Assembly (NCBI RefSeq): GCF_003355495.1
Contig: NZ_CP031337.1
Coordinates: 124,001 to 188,000, forward strand
Direction: 5' to 3'
DNA: 64,000 bases
Source of the DNA: Crenobacter cavernae
GTDB taxonomy: Bacteria > Pseudomonadota > Gammaproteobacteria > Burkholderiales > Chromobacteriaceae
Of this stretch, positions 42,613 through 52,807 are shown piece after piece. Under the pieces are notes generated by a model. It saw only the letters and a list, made by a program, of their open reading frames with translations, was not told where the DNA came from and did no database searches. Within the stretch, counting starts at the first letter, position 1. The number at the start of each line of letters is the position of its first letter. The translations under genes were made by a program, and so were the position numbers.

Positions 42613-43713
42613 ATGAAAATGAACAAACTGCTGGCCTGCCTGCTGGCACTCTGGCTCAACCAGGCCATCGCGCACGGCGACGAAGACCACAGCGGCGATG
42701 CGGCAAAGCCGGCCGCCGCCATCGCTTCCGACAAACCGCAACGCCTGCCGGACGGCAGCGTCTTCGTGCCCAAGGACGCGCAACGGCGACTGGCCATCCG
42801 TACCGTGGTCGGCGCGGAAAAGACCGTGCCCCGCACCGTCGAACTCAACGGCCACGTCGTGATGGACCCGAACGCCGGCGGACGCGTGCAGGCCATCCAG
42901 TCCGGCCGTATCGAACCCGGTCCGAAGGGGCTGCCGGTGGCCGGCATGAAAGTCGGCAAGGGCCAGGTGCTGGCCTATGTGGTGCCCGCGGTCAGCAGCG
43001 TCGAGCGCGCCAACCAACGAGCCGAGTTGGCCGAGCTGAGGGTCAAGGCCCAACAAGCCGAGAGGCAGCTGAACCGGCTGCGCGAACTCACCGGCACGGT
43101 GTCGAAGAAAGAGGTCGAAGCCCAGGCGGCCGAACTCGCGGCGTTGCGCCAGCGCGCCGCAGCGCTCGGCACTGCGACGGGGCGCGAAGCGCTGGTCGCG
43201 CCGGTCAGCGGCGTGATCGCGGCGGCCCGCGTCGTCAACGGCCAGGTCGTCGAGGCGCGCGACGTGCTGTTCGAGATCATCGATCCGGCCCGGCTGATGA
43301 TCGAAGCGCTCGCCTACGACAGCAAGCTCGTCGCCGGCCTCGCGGACGCGAGCCTCGCGGGCACGAAGACGCCGTTGGCCTTTGTCGGCGGCGCCAGCGC
43401 CTTCCGCGATGGCGCGTTGCCGGTGCTGTTCCGGCTAAAGCAGGGCGGCGATACCCCGCTGGCGCTCGGCCAGGCGGTGAAGGTCATCGCTCAGACGCGC
43501 GATACCGTCAAGGGCGTGCCGCTACCGGCGGCGAGCGTCGTAAAGAATTCGGCCAACGAGAGCATCGTCTGGGTGCACGAGCGCGCCGAAGTCTTTCGCG
43601 CCGTGCCGGTGCAAGTGACCGCGCTCGATGGCGCCAACGTCGTGGCGACGGGCGTGAAGCCGGGCGTACGGGTCGTGACCGCCGGCGCAACGCTGATCAA
43701 CCAGATCCGCTAA
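42613..43713 (+). CDS. RND efflux periplasmic adaptor (CzcB/CusB-like)
   Basis: A 366-residue membrane-fusion protein. Signal peptide 1-20, then the His/Asp-rich start HGDEDHSGD, a beta-barrel/lipoyl part (VELNGHVVMDPNAGGRVQ, GLPVAGMKVGKGQVLAYV), a helical hairpin (about 135-190), the second lipoyl half LVAPVSGVIAAARVVNGQVV, and C-terminal beta domains. It joins the inner-membrane pump to the outer channel. 23 bases after the previous gene and 10 before the pump. One DUS-like word at 43027. Confidence 0.9.
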   Translation: MKMNKLLACLLALWLNQAIAHGDEDHSGDAAKPAAAIASDKPQRLPDGSVFVPKDAQRRLAIRTVVGAEKTVPRTVELNGHVVMDPNAGGRVQAIQSGRIEPGPKGLPVAGMKVGKGQVLAYVVPAVSSVERANQRAELAELRVKAQQAERQLNRLRELTGTVSKKEVEAQAAELAALRQRAAALGTATGREALVAPVSGVIAAARVVNGQVVEARDVLFEIIDPARLMIEALAYDSKLVAGLADASLAGTKTPLAFVGGASAFRDGALPVLFRLKQGGDTPLALGQAVKVIAQTRDTVKGVPLPAASVVKNSANESIVWVHERAEVFRAVPVQVTALDGANVVATGVKPGVRVVTAGATLINQIR

Positions 43714-43723
43714 GGGGACGTTC

Positions 43724-46700
43724 ATGTTTAGCTGGATCGTCAATAGCAGCCTGAAAAACCGGCTGTTCGTGCTCGCCTTCGCCGTCATCCTGATGATTTA
43801 CGGCGGCATCACCGCGTCGAACATGCCGGTGGACGTGTTCCCGGACCTCAACAAGCCGACCGTCACCGTCATGACCGAAGCCGGCGGCATGGCGCCGGAA
43901 GAAGTCGAGCAACTGGTGTCGTTTCCGCTCGAAACCGCCTTGAACGGCATGCCCGGCGTGACGCGGGTGCGCTCGGTGTCAGGCATCGGGCTGTCTATCC
44001 TCTACGCCGAGTTCGAATGGGGTTCGGACATCTACCGCAACCGGCAGCTGGTCGCCGAGCGCCTGGCCGAGGTCAAGGAACAATTGCCGGAAGGTGTGAG
44101 CCCGAACATGGGTCCGATTTCGTCGGTGATGGGCGAGATCATGCTGATCGCGCTGCCGGCCGACCCGGCCAAGGTCAGCCCGATGCAGGTGCGCGAGTAC
44201 GCCGACTTCGTGCTGCGGCCTCGGCTATTGTCGATCCCGGGCGTCGCGCAGGTGATCCCGATCGGCGGCGAGGTGCGCCAGTTCCGCGTCGAGCCGAATA
44301 CGGCGCTGATGGCACAACTCGGCGTCAGTTTCGACGAGCTGGACGCCGCGCTGAAGGCGTTCTCGAGCAATACCAGCGGCGGCTTCCTCGAGCAGAGCGC
44401 GCGCGAATATCTGATCCGCAACCTCGGGCGCACCACAAGGCTGGAAGACCTGCAGAACCTCGCGGTCAAGGACGTCGGCGGCCAGCCCATCCTGTTGAAG
44501 CAGTTGGCCGAGGTGAAGTTCGCCGCCTCGTTCAAGCGCGGCGACGCCGGCTTCGGCGCCAAGCCGGCGGTCATTGTCAGCGTGCAGAAACAGCCGAACG
44601 CCGACTCGGTGAGGCTCAGCGAGGACATCGAGCATGCGCTGGCGTCGCTGTCCAAGTCGCTGCCGCCGGGGGTGTCCAAGCCGGAAATCTCGTTCCGCCA
44701 GGCCGACTTCATCGACGCGTCGATCGGCAACGTGCAGGAAGCGCTGCGCGACGGCGCGATCATGGTCGCGATCATCCTGTTCCTGTTCCTGATGAACGTG
44801 CGCACCACGCTGATTTCACTGACCGCGATCCCCTTGTCGCTGGCGATCACCGCGCTGGTGTTCAAGGGCATGGGGCTGTCGATCAACGTGATGACGCTGG
44901 GCGGCTTAGCGATCGCCATCGGCGAACTGGTCGACGACGCGTTGGTCGACGTGGAAAATGTGCTGCGCCGGCTGAAAGCGAACAAGCCCAAGGGCGTGGC
45001 CGGCATCGTCAAGGTGATCGCGACGGCGTGCAACGAGGTGCGCTCGGGGGTGGTCGTCGCCACCATGGTCGTGGTTCTGGTGTTCGTGCCGCTGTTCGCG
45101 CTGCCGGGCATCGAGGGCCGGCTGTTCGCGCCGCTCGGCGTCGCCTATATCACGTCGATCCTGTCGAGTCTGGTGGTGGCGCTCACCGTCACGCCGGTGA
45201 TGTGCTACTTCCTGCTGCCGCGCATGAGGCAGATCGAGCACGGTGACTCGCGACTGGTGCTATGGCTGAAGCACTGGGACAAACGCATTCTCGAAGCGTC
45301 GTTCGGTCGTGCCAAGCCTATCCTGGCCGCCTCGGTGCTGCTAGTGATAGCGACGGTCGCCACCGTGCCGTACTTCCCCAAAGCGTTCCTGCCGGCGTTC
45401 AACGAGGGCACGCTCACCGTGTCGCTGCTGCTCAACCCCGGCACCTCGCTGGCCGAATCCAACAGCGTCGGCAGCTTGGCCGAGGCGCTGATCAAGGAAG
45501 TGCCGGAGGTGAGGAGCGTCGGCCGGCGCACCGGCCGCGCCGAACTCGACGAACACGCCGAGGGCGTGCACTCGAGCGAGCTCGACGTCGACCTCAAGCC
45601 GTCGGAGCGGGGGCGCGAGGCGGTGATGGCCGACATCCGGGCCAAGTTGGCGCCGCTGCCGGCGGTGGCGACCGTCGGCCAGCCGATCTCGCACCGACTC
45701 GATCACCTGCTGTCCGGCGTACGCGCCCAGATTGCACTGAAGATTTATGGGGACGATCTCGATACGCTGCGCGGCCAGGCCGCGAGCCTGCGCGACAGGC
45801 TGGCCAAGATTCCGGGGTTGACCGATCTGCAGATCGAGAAGCAGGTGCTGATCCCGCAGATCAAGGTGCGGCTCGACTACGGCAAGGCTGCGCAGTACGG
45901 CGTCTCGCCGGGAGCGTTGCTGAAGACGCTGGAGACGCTGACCGAGGGCGACACCGTCGCGCAGATCGTCGACGGCAACAAGCGCTTCAAGCTGGTGGTA
46001 CGCCTGCCGGACAGCGCTCGCGACACACCGGGCCTGGCCAACATCCTGATCGACACGCCGCACGGGCGTATCCCGCTGTCGCAGGTCGCCAGCGTCGAGG
46101 AGTCGGACGGTCCCAACCAGATCGGACGCGAGAACGGCCGCCGCCGCATCGTCATCGCCGCCAATACCGACGGCTCGGACATGGCGCGCATCATTACGGA
46201 TATCCGCAAGGTATTGGCCGACAGCCAGCTACCCGAAGGCTATTTCGTCAGCCTCGAAGGCCAGTTCCAGGCACAGGAGCAGGCGACCAAGCTGATCGCC
46301 GGGCTATCGCTGATCTCGCTCGCGCTGATCTTCATGGTGCTCTACAGCCGCTACAAGTCGGTCAAGCTCACCGCGATGATCATGGGCAACATCCCGATGG
46401 CGCTGATCGGCAGCGTGATCGCGATGTGGCTGGCCGACATCTCGCTGTCGGTCGCCTCGCTGGTCGGCTTCATCACGCTGACCGGCATCGCCACGCGCAA
46501 CGGCATCCTCAAAGTCAGTCACTACATCAACCTGTGCAAGTTCGAGGGCGAAACCTTCGGCCAACGCATGATCGTTCGCGGTTCGCTGGAACGGCTCACG
46601 CCGGTGCTGATGACGGCACTGACGGCCGCGCTGGCGCTGACGCCGCTGTTGTTCGCCGCCGACGCGCCGGGCAAGGAGATCCTGCACCCGGTGGCGGTGG

Positions 46701-46825
46701 TGATCTTCGGCGGGCTGGTCAGTTCGACCCTGCTCGACACGCTGCTGACTCCGCTGATGTTCTGGCTGTTCGGCGAGAAACCGCTGCAAAAGCTGCTGCA
46801 AGACCACAGCACCGAAGCCTTCTGA
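43724..46825 (+). CDS. Heavy-metal RND efflux pump (HME family)
   Basis: A 1033-residue proton-driven pump of the inner membrane with the standard two halves: MFSWIVNSSLKNRLFV at the start, a large periplasmic loop (about 35-340), transmembrane cluster, second loop (about 550-860) and final cluster. It belongs to the metal (CzcA/CusA) branch by NMPVDVFPDLNKP and GMAPEEVEQLVSFPLE. The helix-4 proton-relay signature is AIGELVDDALVDVENVL, unlike the DFG...DGA of CzcA and the AIGAMVDAA of CusA, so its metal is uncertain even though copper genes lie next door. Two DUS-like words (44504, 45476). Confidence 0.93.
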   Translation: MFSWIVNSSLKNRLFVLAFAVILMIYGGITASNMPVDVFPDLNKPTVTVMTEAGGMAPEEVEQLVSFPLETALNGMPGVTRVRSVSGIGLSILYAEFEWGSDIYRNRQLVAERLAEVKEQLPEGVSPNMGPISSVMGEIMLIALPADPAKVSPMQVREYADFVLRPRLLSIPGVAQVIPIGGEVRQFRVEPNTALMAQLGVSFDELDAALKAFSSNTSGGFLEQSAREYLIRNLGRTTRLEDLQNLAVKDVGGQPILLKQLAEVKFAASFKRGDAGFGAKPAVIVSVQKQPNADSVRLSEDIEHALASLSKSLPPGVSKPEISFRQADFIDASIGNVQEALRDGAIMVAIILFLFLMNVRTTLISLTAIPLSLAITALVFKGMGLSINVMTLGGLAIAIGELVDDALVDVENVLRRLKANKPKGVAGIVKVIATACNEVRSGVVVATMVVVLVFVPLFALPGIEGRLFAPLGVAYITSILSSLVVALTVTPVMCYFLLPRMRQIEHGDSRLVLWLKHWDKRILEASFGRAKPILAASVLLVIATVATVPYFPKAFLPAFNEGTLTVSLLLNPGTSLAESNSVGSLAEALIKEVPEVRSVGRRTGRAELDEHAEGVHSSELDVDLKPSERGREAVMADIRAKLAPLPAVATVGQPISHRLDHLLSGVRAQIALKIYGDDLDTLRGQAASLRDRLAKIPGLTDLQIEKQVLIPQIKVRLDYGKAAQYGVSPGALLKTLETLTEGDTVAQIVDGNKRFKLVVRLPDSARDTPGLANILIDTPHGRIPLSQVASVEESDGPNQIGRENGRRRIVIAANTDGSDMARIITDIRKVLADSQLPEGYFVSLEGQFQAQEQATKLIAGLSLISLALIFMVLYSRYKSVKLTAMIMGNIPMALIGSVIAMWLADISLSVASLVGFITLTGIATRNGILKVSHYINLCKFEGETFGQRMIVRGSLERLTPVLMTALTAALALTPLLFAADAPGKEILHPVAVVIFGGLVSSTLLDTLLTPLMFWLFGEKPLQKLLQDHSTEAF

Positions 46826-46881
46826 TTTTTAAGCCGCCCCGGGTGGCTGCTCGGGGCGAACCCTTTGTAAAGGAGAACACC

Positions 46882-47250
46882 ATGAAAAAGCTGCTGATCG
46901 CCGCCTCCCTCGCCTTGTCCACCGGCCTCGCGTTCGCCGACGGCGTGCTCAAGCCGCAACAGGGCGGCGTGATGGCCGAGGCCAAGTCGGGCCAGCGCGT
47001 CGAACTCGTCGCCGAGGCGGGCCAGCTTGCCGTCTATCTGACCGATCACGGCGGCCAGGCGGTCGCAAGCCAAGGCGCCAGCGGCGAGGTTACGTTGCTG
47101 GCAGGCACGAAAAAAACCACCGCCAAGCTGGAACCGGCCGGCGGCAACAAGCTGACGGCCAAGGTCAAGGCGGCCGCGGGCGCCAAGGCGATCGTCAAGG
47201 TCACGCTAGCGGGCAAGCCGACGGATCAGGTTCGCCTGACGCTGAAATAA
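46882..47250 (+). CDS. Small periplasmic protein of the RND operon, unknown function
   Basis: A 122-residue exported protein: signal peptide MKKLLIAASLALSTGLAFA, then a compact beta-rich domain (GGVMAEAKSGQRVELVAEAGQLAVYLTDHGGQ, given as a region at about 28-60) with one His and no Cys. I do not recognise a characterised family, though similar proteins end other HME-RND operons. AAAGGAGA precedes the ATG; it follows the pump by 56 bases and is the last gene of the operon. The 279-base stretch after it (47251-47529) holds no gene I can support. Confidence 0.75.
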   Translation: MKKLLIAASLALSTGLAFADGVLKPQQGGVMAEAKSGQRVELVAEAGQLAVYLTDHGGQAVASQGASGEVTLLAGTKKTTAKLEPAGGNKLTAKVKAAAGAKAIVKVTLAGKPTDQVRLTLK

Positions 47251-47451
47251 GGTACGTCGCGCACGGGTAGGAACTTGACGCTGGCGCCAGGGCGGCGGTG
47301 AAGGGTGAGGCACGAGCCCATCCGACGCCGCCGTTCTCATTTCAGCGAGATGCCCGCTTCGACGAGCCGCGACCAGCGGTGGTAGCAGGGCTCGACCAAC
47401 GTTCGAGGGTCACGCAGCGCGCGCCTGCCCTGCCCCTTTACTCCGGGCAAG

Positions 47452-47477
47452 AAAAAACCCCGGCACGAGGCCGGGGC
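47452..47477 (-). terminator. Terminator after ttuD
   Basis: CCCCGGC and GCCGGGG pair around ACGAG; on the minus strand the stem is followed by six T. It closes the gcl-hyi-glxR-ttuD transcript. Confidence 0.88.
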
Positions 47478-47529
47478 AACAACAAATCAAGCACGATTCG
47501 GATGCGCTTGAATTTCAGGTTTCATCGAC

Positions 47530-48822
47530 TCAGTTCGGCAGCACCAGGATGGCGCGGAAGTCGTTGACGTTGGTTCGCGTCGGGCCGGTGACGATCAGGT
47601 CGTCGATAGCCTGGAAGAAGGTGTACGCGTCGTTGTTCGCCAGGTGCACCTTGGCCGACACGCCCTTCGCCGCGGCGCGGTCGAGCGAATCCGGCGCGCT
47701 GATGCAGCCGGCGTTGTCTTCCGAGCCGTCGATGCCGTCGGTGTCGCACGCGAGCGCATAGACGCTCGCCACGCCTTCGAGCGCGATGGTCAGCTGCAGC
47801 AGGAACTCGGCGCAGCGGCCGCCGCGGCCGTTGCCGCGCACGGTGACGGTGGTCTCGCCGCCGGACAGGATCACGCACGGCTTGGCGGCCGGTTCGTCGA
47901 AACCGACGATCTGGCGCACGATGCCGGCGTGGACCAGCGCGACGTCGCGCGATTCGCCCTCGATGGTATCGCCGAGCACGATCGGCGTCACGCCGTGCTC
48001 GCGCGCGAGACGGGCGGCCGCCTGCAGCGCGTGCTGCGGCGTCGAGATGATGTGGCCTTCGCAGCGCGCCAGACGCGGATCGCCCGGTTTCGGCGTCTCG
48101 TTCTGAGCGGCTTCGAGGTAGGCCTTCACCGACGCCGGCAGCTCGATGCCGTACTTGGCGATCACTTCGCGCGCCTGCTCGAACGTGCTCGGATCGGGAA
48201 CGGTCGGGCCGGACGCGATCACCGACGGGTCGTCGCCCGGCACGTCGGAAATCATCAGCGTGACGACGCGCGCCGGGTAGCAGGCGACGGCCAGCTGGCC
48301 GCCCTTGATCGCCGACAGGTGCTTGCGCACGCAGTTCATTTCGGAGATCTGCGCGCCGGACTTCAAGAGCGCCTTGTTGACCGCGCGCTTCTCGTCGAGC
48401 GTGATGCCAGGCACCGGCAGCGACAACAGCGCCGAGCCGCCGCCGGAGATCAGGCAGATCACCAGGTCGTCCTCGGTCAGCCCCTTGACGCTTTCCAGCA
48501 CCTGTTCGGCGGCCTTCTGGCCGGCCGCGTCGGGCACCGGGTGCGACGCTTCGACGATGCGGATCTTGTCGGTCGGCAGGCCGTGCTCGTAGCGGGTGAT
48601 CACCATGCCCTCGAGCGGGCCCTTCCAGTTCTGCTCGAGCGCCTGCGCCATCGAGGCGGCGCCCTTGCCGGCGCCGATCACGACGGTGCGGCCCTTGGGC
48701 GCTTCGGGCAGGTACTGCGCCAGGGTCTTGTACGGCAGCGCGGCCTCGACCGCGGCGTCGAACAGGCCGCGCAGGAAGCTGCGGGCCTCGGTGGCGTTGG
48801 CCGGAACGTGGGCGTTCGACAT
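47530..48822 (-). CDS. ttuD: Glycerate 2-kinase (TtuD/MOFRL type)
   Basis: A 430-residue enzyme phosphorylating D-glycerate to 2-phosphoglycerate; older annotations call the family hydroxypyruvate reductase. N-terminal KGRTVVIGAGKGAASMAQALE, then CLISGGGSALLSLPVPGITL and the C-terminal MOFRL domain with VRGNGRGGRCAEFLLQL and CDTDGIDGSEDNAG. The ATG at 48822 has CTGGAGGA upstream. It follows glxR, whose product supplies glycerate, and is separated from it by a hairpin at 48880-48913. Confidence 0.92.
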   Translation of the reverse strand: MSNAHVPANATEARSFLRGLFDAAVEAALPYKTLAQYLPEAPKGRTVVIGAGKGAASMAQALEQNWKGPLEGMVITRYEHGLPTDKIRIVEASHPVPDAAGQKAAEQVLESVKGLTEDDLVICLISGGGSALLSLPVPGITLDEKRAVNKALLKSGAQISEMNCVRKHLSAIKGGQLAVACYPARVVTLMISDVPGDDPSVIASGPTVPDPSTFEQAREVIAKYGIELPASVKAYLEAAQNETPKPGDPRLARCEGHIISTPQHALQAAARLAREHGVTPIVLGDTIEGESRDVALVHAGIVRQIVGFDEPAAKPCVILSGGETTVTVRGNGRGGRCAEFLLQLTIALEGVASVYALACDTDGIDGSEDNAGCISAPDSLDRAAAKGVSAKVHLANNDAYTFFQAIDDLIVTGPTRTNVNDFRAILVLPN

Positions 48823-48879
48823 GTGTCCTCCAGTATTCTTGTCGGGGCGGCGCGGTCGCACCCTCCCCCCATAAATAGC

Positions 48880-48913
48880 AAAGTCGCCCGACCAAACCGG
48901 CCCGGGCGACTTT
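48880..48913 (-). terminator. Hairpin between glxR and ttuD
   Basis: AAAGTCGCCCG (48880-48890) and CGGGCGACTTT (48903-48913) pair perfectly with a 12-base loop; the following minus-strand sequence GCTATTTAT is weakly T-rich. Partial terminator or processing element. Confidence 0.65.
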
Positions 48914-48940
48914 CGTGTCAGATCAGGCGATCAGGCCGAG

Positions 48941-49828
48941 TTAGGCTTGAGCCGGGATCTCGTAGTTGCCCATCACTTCCAGAGCACGCACCAGCGCGCT
49001 GTGGTCCCACGCCGCGCCGCCGTTGGCCACGCAGGTGTTGAACAGCTGCTGGCACAGCGCGGTCGCCGGCAGCGCCAGACCCAGCTTCTGCGCGTTGTTC
49101 AGCGCCAGGTTCAGGTCCTTCTGATGCAGCGCGATGCGGAAGCCCGGGTTGAACGTGCGCTTGTACATGCGCTCGCCGTGTACTTCCAGGATCTTCGACG
49201 AAGCGAAGCCGCCCAGGAGGGCCTGGCGCACTTTTGCCGGATCGGCGCCCGCCTTGGACGCGAACAGCAGCGCTTCGCCCACGGCTTCGATCGTCAGCGC
49301 GACGATCATCTGGTTGGCGACCTTGGCAGTCTGGCCGTCGCCGTTACCACCGACGCGGGTGATGTTCTTGCCCATCAGTTGCAAGAGCGGCAGCACCTTG
49401 TCGAAAGCGGCTTCCGGACCACCACACATGATCGACAGCGTCGCGGCCTTGGCACCGACTTCGCCGCCCGATACCGGGGCGTCGATGTACTGGGCGCCCA
49501 GTGCTTCGACTTTCTTGGCGAATTCTTTGGTCTCGAACGGCGAGATCGACGACATGTCGACGACGATCTTGCCGGCGGACAGGCCTTCGGCGACGCCGCC
49601 CACCGAGAACAGCACCTTTTCCACGTCCGGGGTGTCCGGCACCATGGTGACGATCACTTCGGCCGCCTGGGCGACTTCTTTGCCCGACGCCAGCGCTTTC
49701 ACGCCTTTTTCCTGCAGGAAGGCCGGCACGTCGCCGATCGTGTTCACAAACAGTTCATGGCCAGCGTCCGCCAGATGGCCCGCCATCGGGGCGCCCATGA
49801 TACCAAGACCGATAAAGCCGATTTTCAT
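48941..49828 (-). CDS. glxR: Tartronate semialdehyde reductase
   Basis: A 295-residue beta-hydroxyacid dehydrogenase that reduces tartronate semialdehyde to D-glycerate with NAD(P)H. Motifs: MKIGFIGLGIMGAPMAGHL (cofactor), DAPVSGGEVGAKAATL (substrate), the catalytic Lys in GQTAKVANQMIVAL, and the FNPGFRIALHQKDLNLAL region. Normal length. It lies between hyi and ttuD, matching reaction order. Confidence 0.95.
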   Translation of the reverse strand: MKIGFIGLGIMGAPMAGHLADAGHELFVNTIGDVPAFLQEKGVKALASGKEVAQAAEVIVTMVPDTPDVEKVLFSVGGVAEGLSAGKIVVDMSSISPFETKEFAKKVEALGAQYIDAPVSGGEVGAKAATLSIMCGGPEAAFDKVLPLLQLMGKNITRVGGNGDGQTAKVANQMIVALTIEAVGEALLFASKAGADPAKVRQALLGGFASSKILEVHGERMYKRTFNPGFRIALHQKDLNLALNNAQKLGLALPATALCQQLFNTCVANGGAAWDHSALVRALEVMGNYEIPAQA

Positions 49829-49870
49829 GTCTAGTCTCCTAATTCGTTTGTTGTACGTCGTGCGTCGTAC

Positions 49871-50650
49871 TTAGCCGAGGTAGGCCTTGGCCCAGCCCAG
49901 GCCTTCCACGGTGGTGGTCTTCGGCTTGTATTCGCAGCCGATCCAGCCGTCGTAGCCGATCTCGTCGAGGAACGAGAACAGGAACGGGTAGTTGATCTCG
50001 CCGGTGCCCGGTTCGTTGCGGCCCGGGTTGTCGGCCAGCTGGATGTGCGCGATCTGCGGCAGCTTGGCCTTGATCGTGTTGGCCAGCTCACCTTCCATGC
50101 GCTGCATGTGGTAGACGTCGTACTGGACGTAGATGTTGCTGCTGCCCGAGGCGGCGATCAGGTCCAGCGTCTGCTGGGTGCCCGACACGTAGAAGCCCGG
50201 GATGTCGAAGGTGTTGATCGCTTCGATCAGGAGCTTGATGCCTTCGGCTTCGAGCTTGTCGGCGGCGAACTTGATGTTCGACACGAAAGTCTCGCGCACT
50301 TTGTCGGCGTCCACACCCTGCGGGGTGATGCCGGCCAGCACGTTCAGCTGGGTGCAGCCGAGGGTCTTGGCGTAGTCGATCGCACGGCCGACGCCGTCCT
50401 GGAACTCGGACACGCGATCCGGCAGCACGGCGATGCCGCGCTCGCCGCCGGCCCAGTTACCGGCCGGCAGGTTGTGCAGAACCTGTTTCAGGCCGTTCTT
50501 GTCGAGCAGCTCAGCCAGTTGGTTCTTGTCGAAGTCGTACGGGAAGAGGTATTCCACGCCCTTGAAGCCGGCTTTGGCGGCGGCTTCGAAGCGCGACAGG
50601 AAGTCCACTTCGTTGAACAGCATGGTCAGGTTGGCGGCAAACTTAGGCAC
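49871..50650 (-). CDS. hyi: Hydroxypyruvate isomerase
   Basis: A 259-residue TIM-barrel enzyme interconverting hydroxypyruvate and tartronate semialdehyde. MPKFAANLTMLFNEVDFLSR at the start, GFKGVEYLFPYD, LLIEAINTFDIPGF and QYDVYHMQRMEG carry the conserved acidic and His metal ligands of the family. Between gcl and glxR in the operon; a perfect 14-pair hairpin at 50683-50714 precedes it. Confidence 0.95.
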   Translation of the reverse strand: MPKFAANLTMLFNEVDFLSRFEAAAKAGFKGVEYLFPYDFDKNQLAELLDKNGLKQVLHNLPAGNWAGGERGIAVLPDRVSEFQDGVGRAIDYAKTLGCTQLNVLAGITPQGVDADKVRETFVSNIKFAADKLEAEGIKLLIEAINTFDIPGFYVSGTQQTLDLIAASGSSNIYVQYDVYHMQRMEGELANTIKAKLPQIAHIQLADNPGRNEPGTGEINYPFLFSFLDEIGYDGWIGCEYKPKTTTVEGLGWAKAYLG

Positions 50651-50682
50651 GTCGGTCCCTCCAGGTTTCGATGTCGGTAAAA

Positions 50683-50714
50683 CGCCCGAACCACTGGGCT
50701 CAGTGGTTCGGGCG
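50683..50714 (-). terminator. Intercistronic hairpin between gcl and hyi
   Basis: CGCCCGAACCACTG (50683-50696) and its exact complement (50701-50714) enclose GGCT; on the minus strand TTTTA follows. This is a convincing intrinsic terminator inside an otherwise continuous operon, so hyi and later genes would be made at a lower level than gcl. Confidence 0.75.
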
Positions 50715-50722
50715 AAGGTCGA

Positions 50723-52468
<1,746 letters not shown>

Positions 52469-52535
52469 GGTGTGTCTCCTCACTCTTGAATCTGCTGTCG
52501 GAAACGGACGGACTGGGCCCGGTCCCGTTTTGCGC

Positions 52536-52586
52536 ACTATCCCCGATGGCAGACAGGCTGTCAATATTTTTTGGAAATAGATTCCA
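52536..52586 (-). promoter_or_regulatory. gcl promoter with IclR-type operator
   Basis: On the minus strand TTGACA (52559-52564) and GATAGT (52536-52541) are exactly 17 bases apart. TGGAAATAGATTCCA (52572-52586), just upstream of the -35, matches 13 of 15 positions of the IclR consensus TGGAAATNATTTCCA. The divergent IclR-family gene at 52808 is the likely binder. Confidence 0.8.
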
Positions 52587-52741
52587 TTTTCTCTTTTGAT
52601 GCACGCAAGGCGCGCTGCGGCGCCGTCCGCTAGCGTGCAACAGCTTCATTTCAAGCATATTTTTTAGATTTGACAAGTGCGTTTACCGGGTGCATCAATG
52701 GCGGCGTGGTATACTCGTCACCATAAAGCGTGGGAATAATC

Positions 52742-52771
52742 GAAACCGGTTTCCAAAAGGCAAAACCGGTT
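52742..52771. repeat. Two AAACCGGTT repeats upstream of the IclR gene
   Basis: AAACCGGTT occurs at 52743-52751 (inside the palindrome GAAACCGGTTTC) and again at 52763-52771, exactly 20 bases or two helical turns apart, 37-65 bases before the regulator ATG. This is a candidate operator for autoregulation or for another protein. Confidence 0.5.
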
Positions 52772-52807
52772 CGCAACGAACGACAAGACTGGATTGAAGG
52801 ACTCGGC

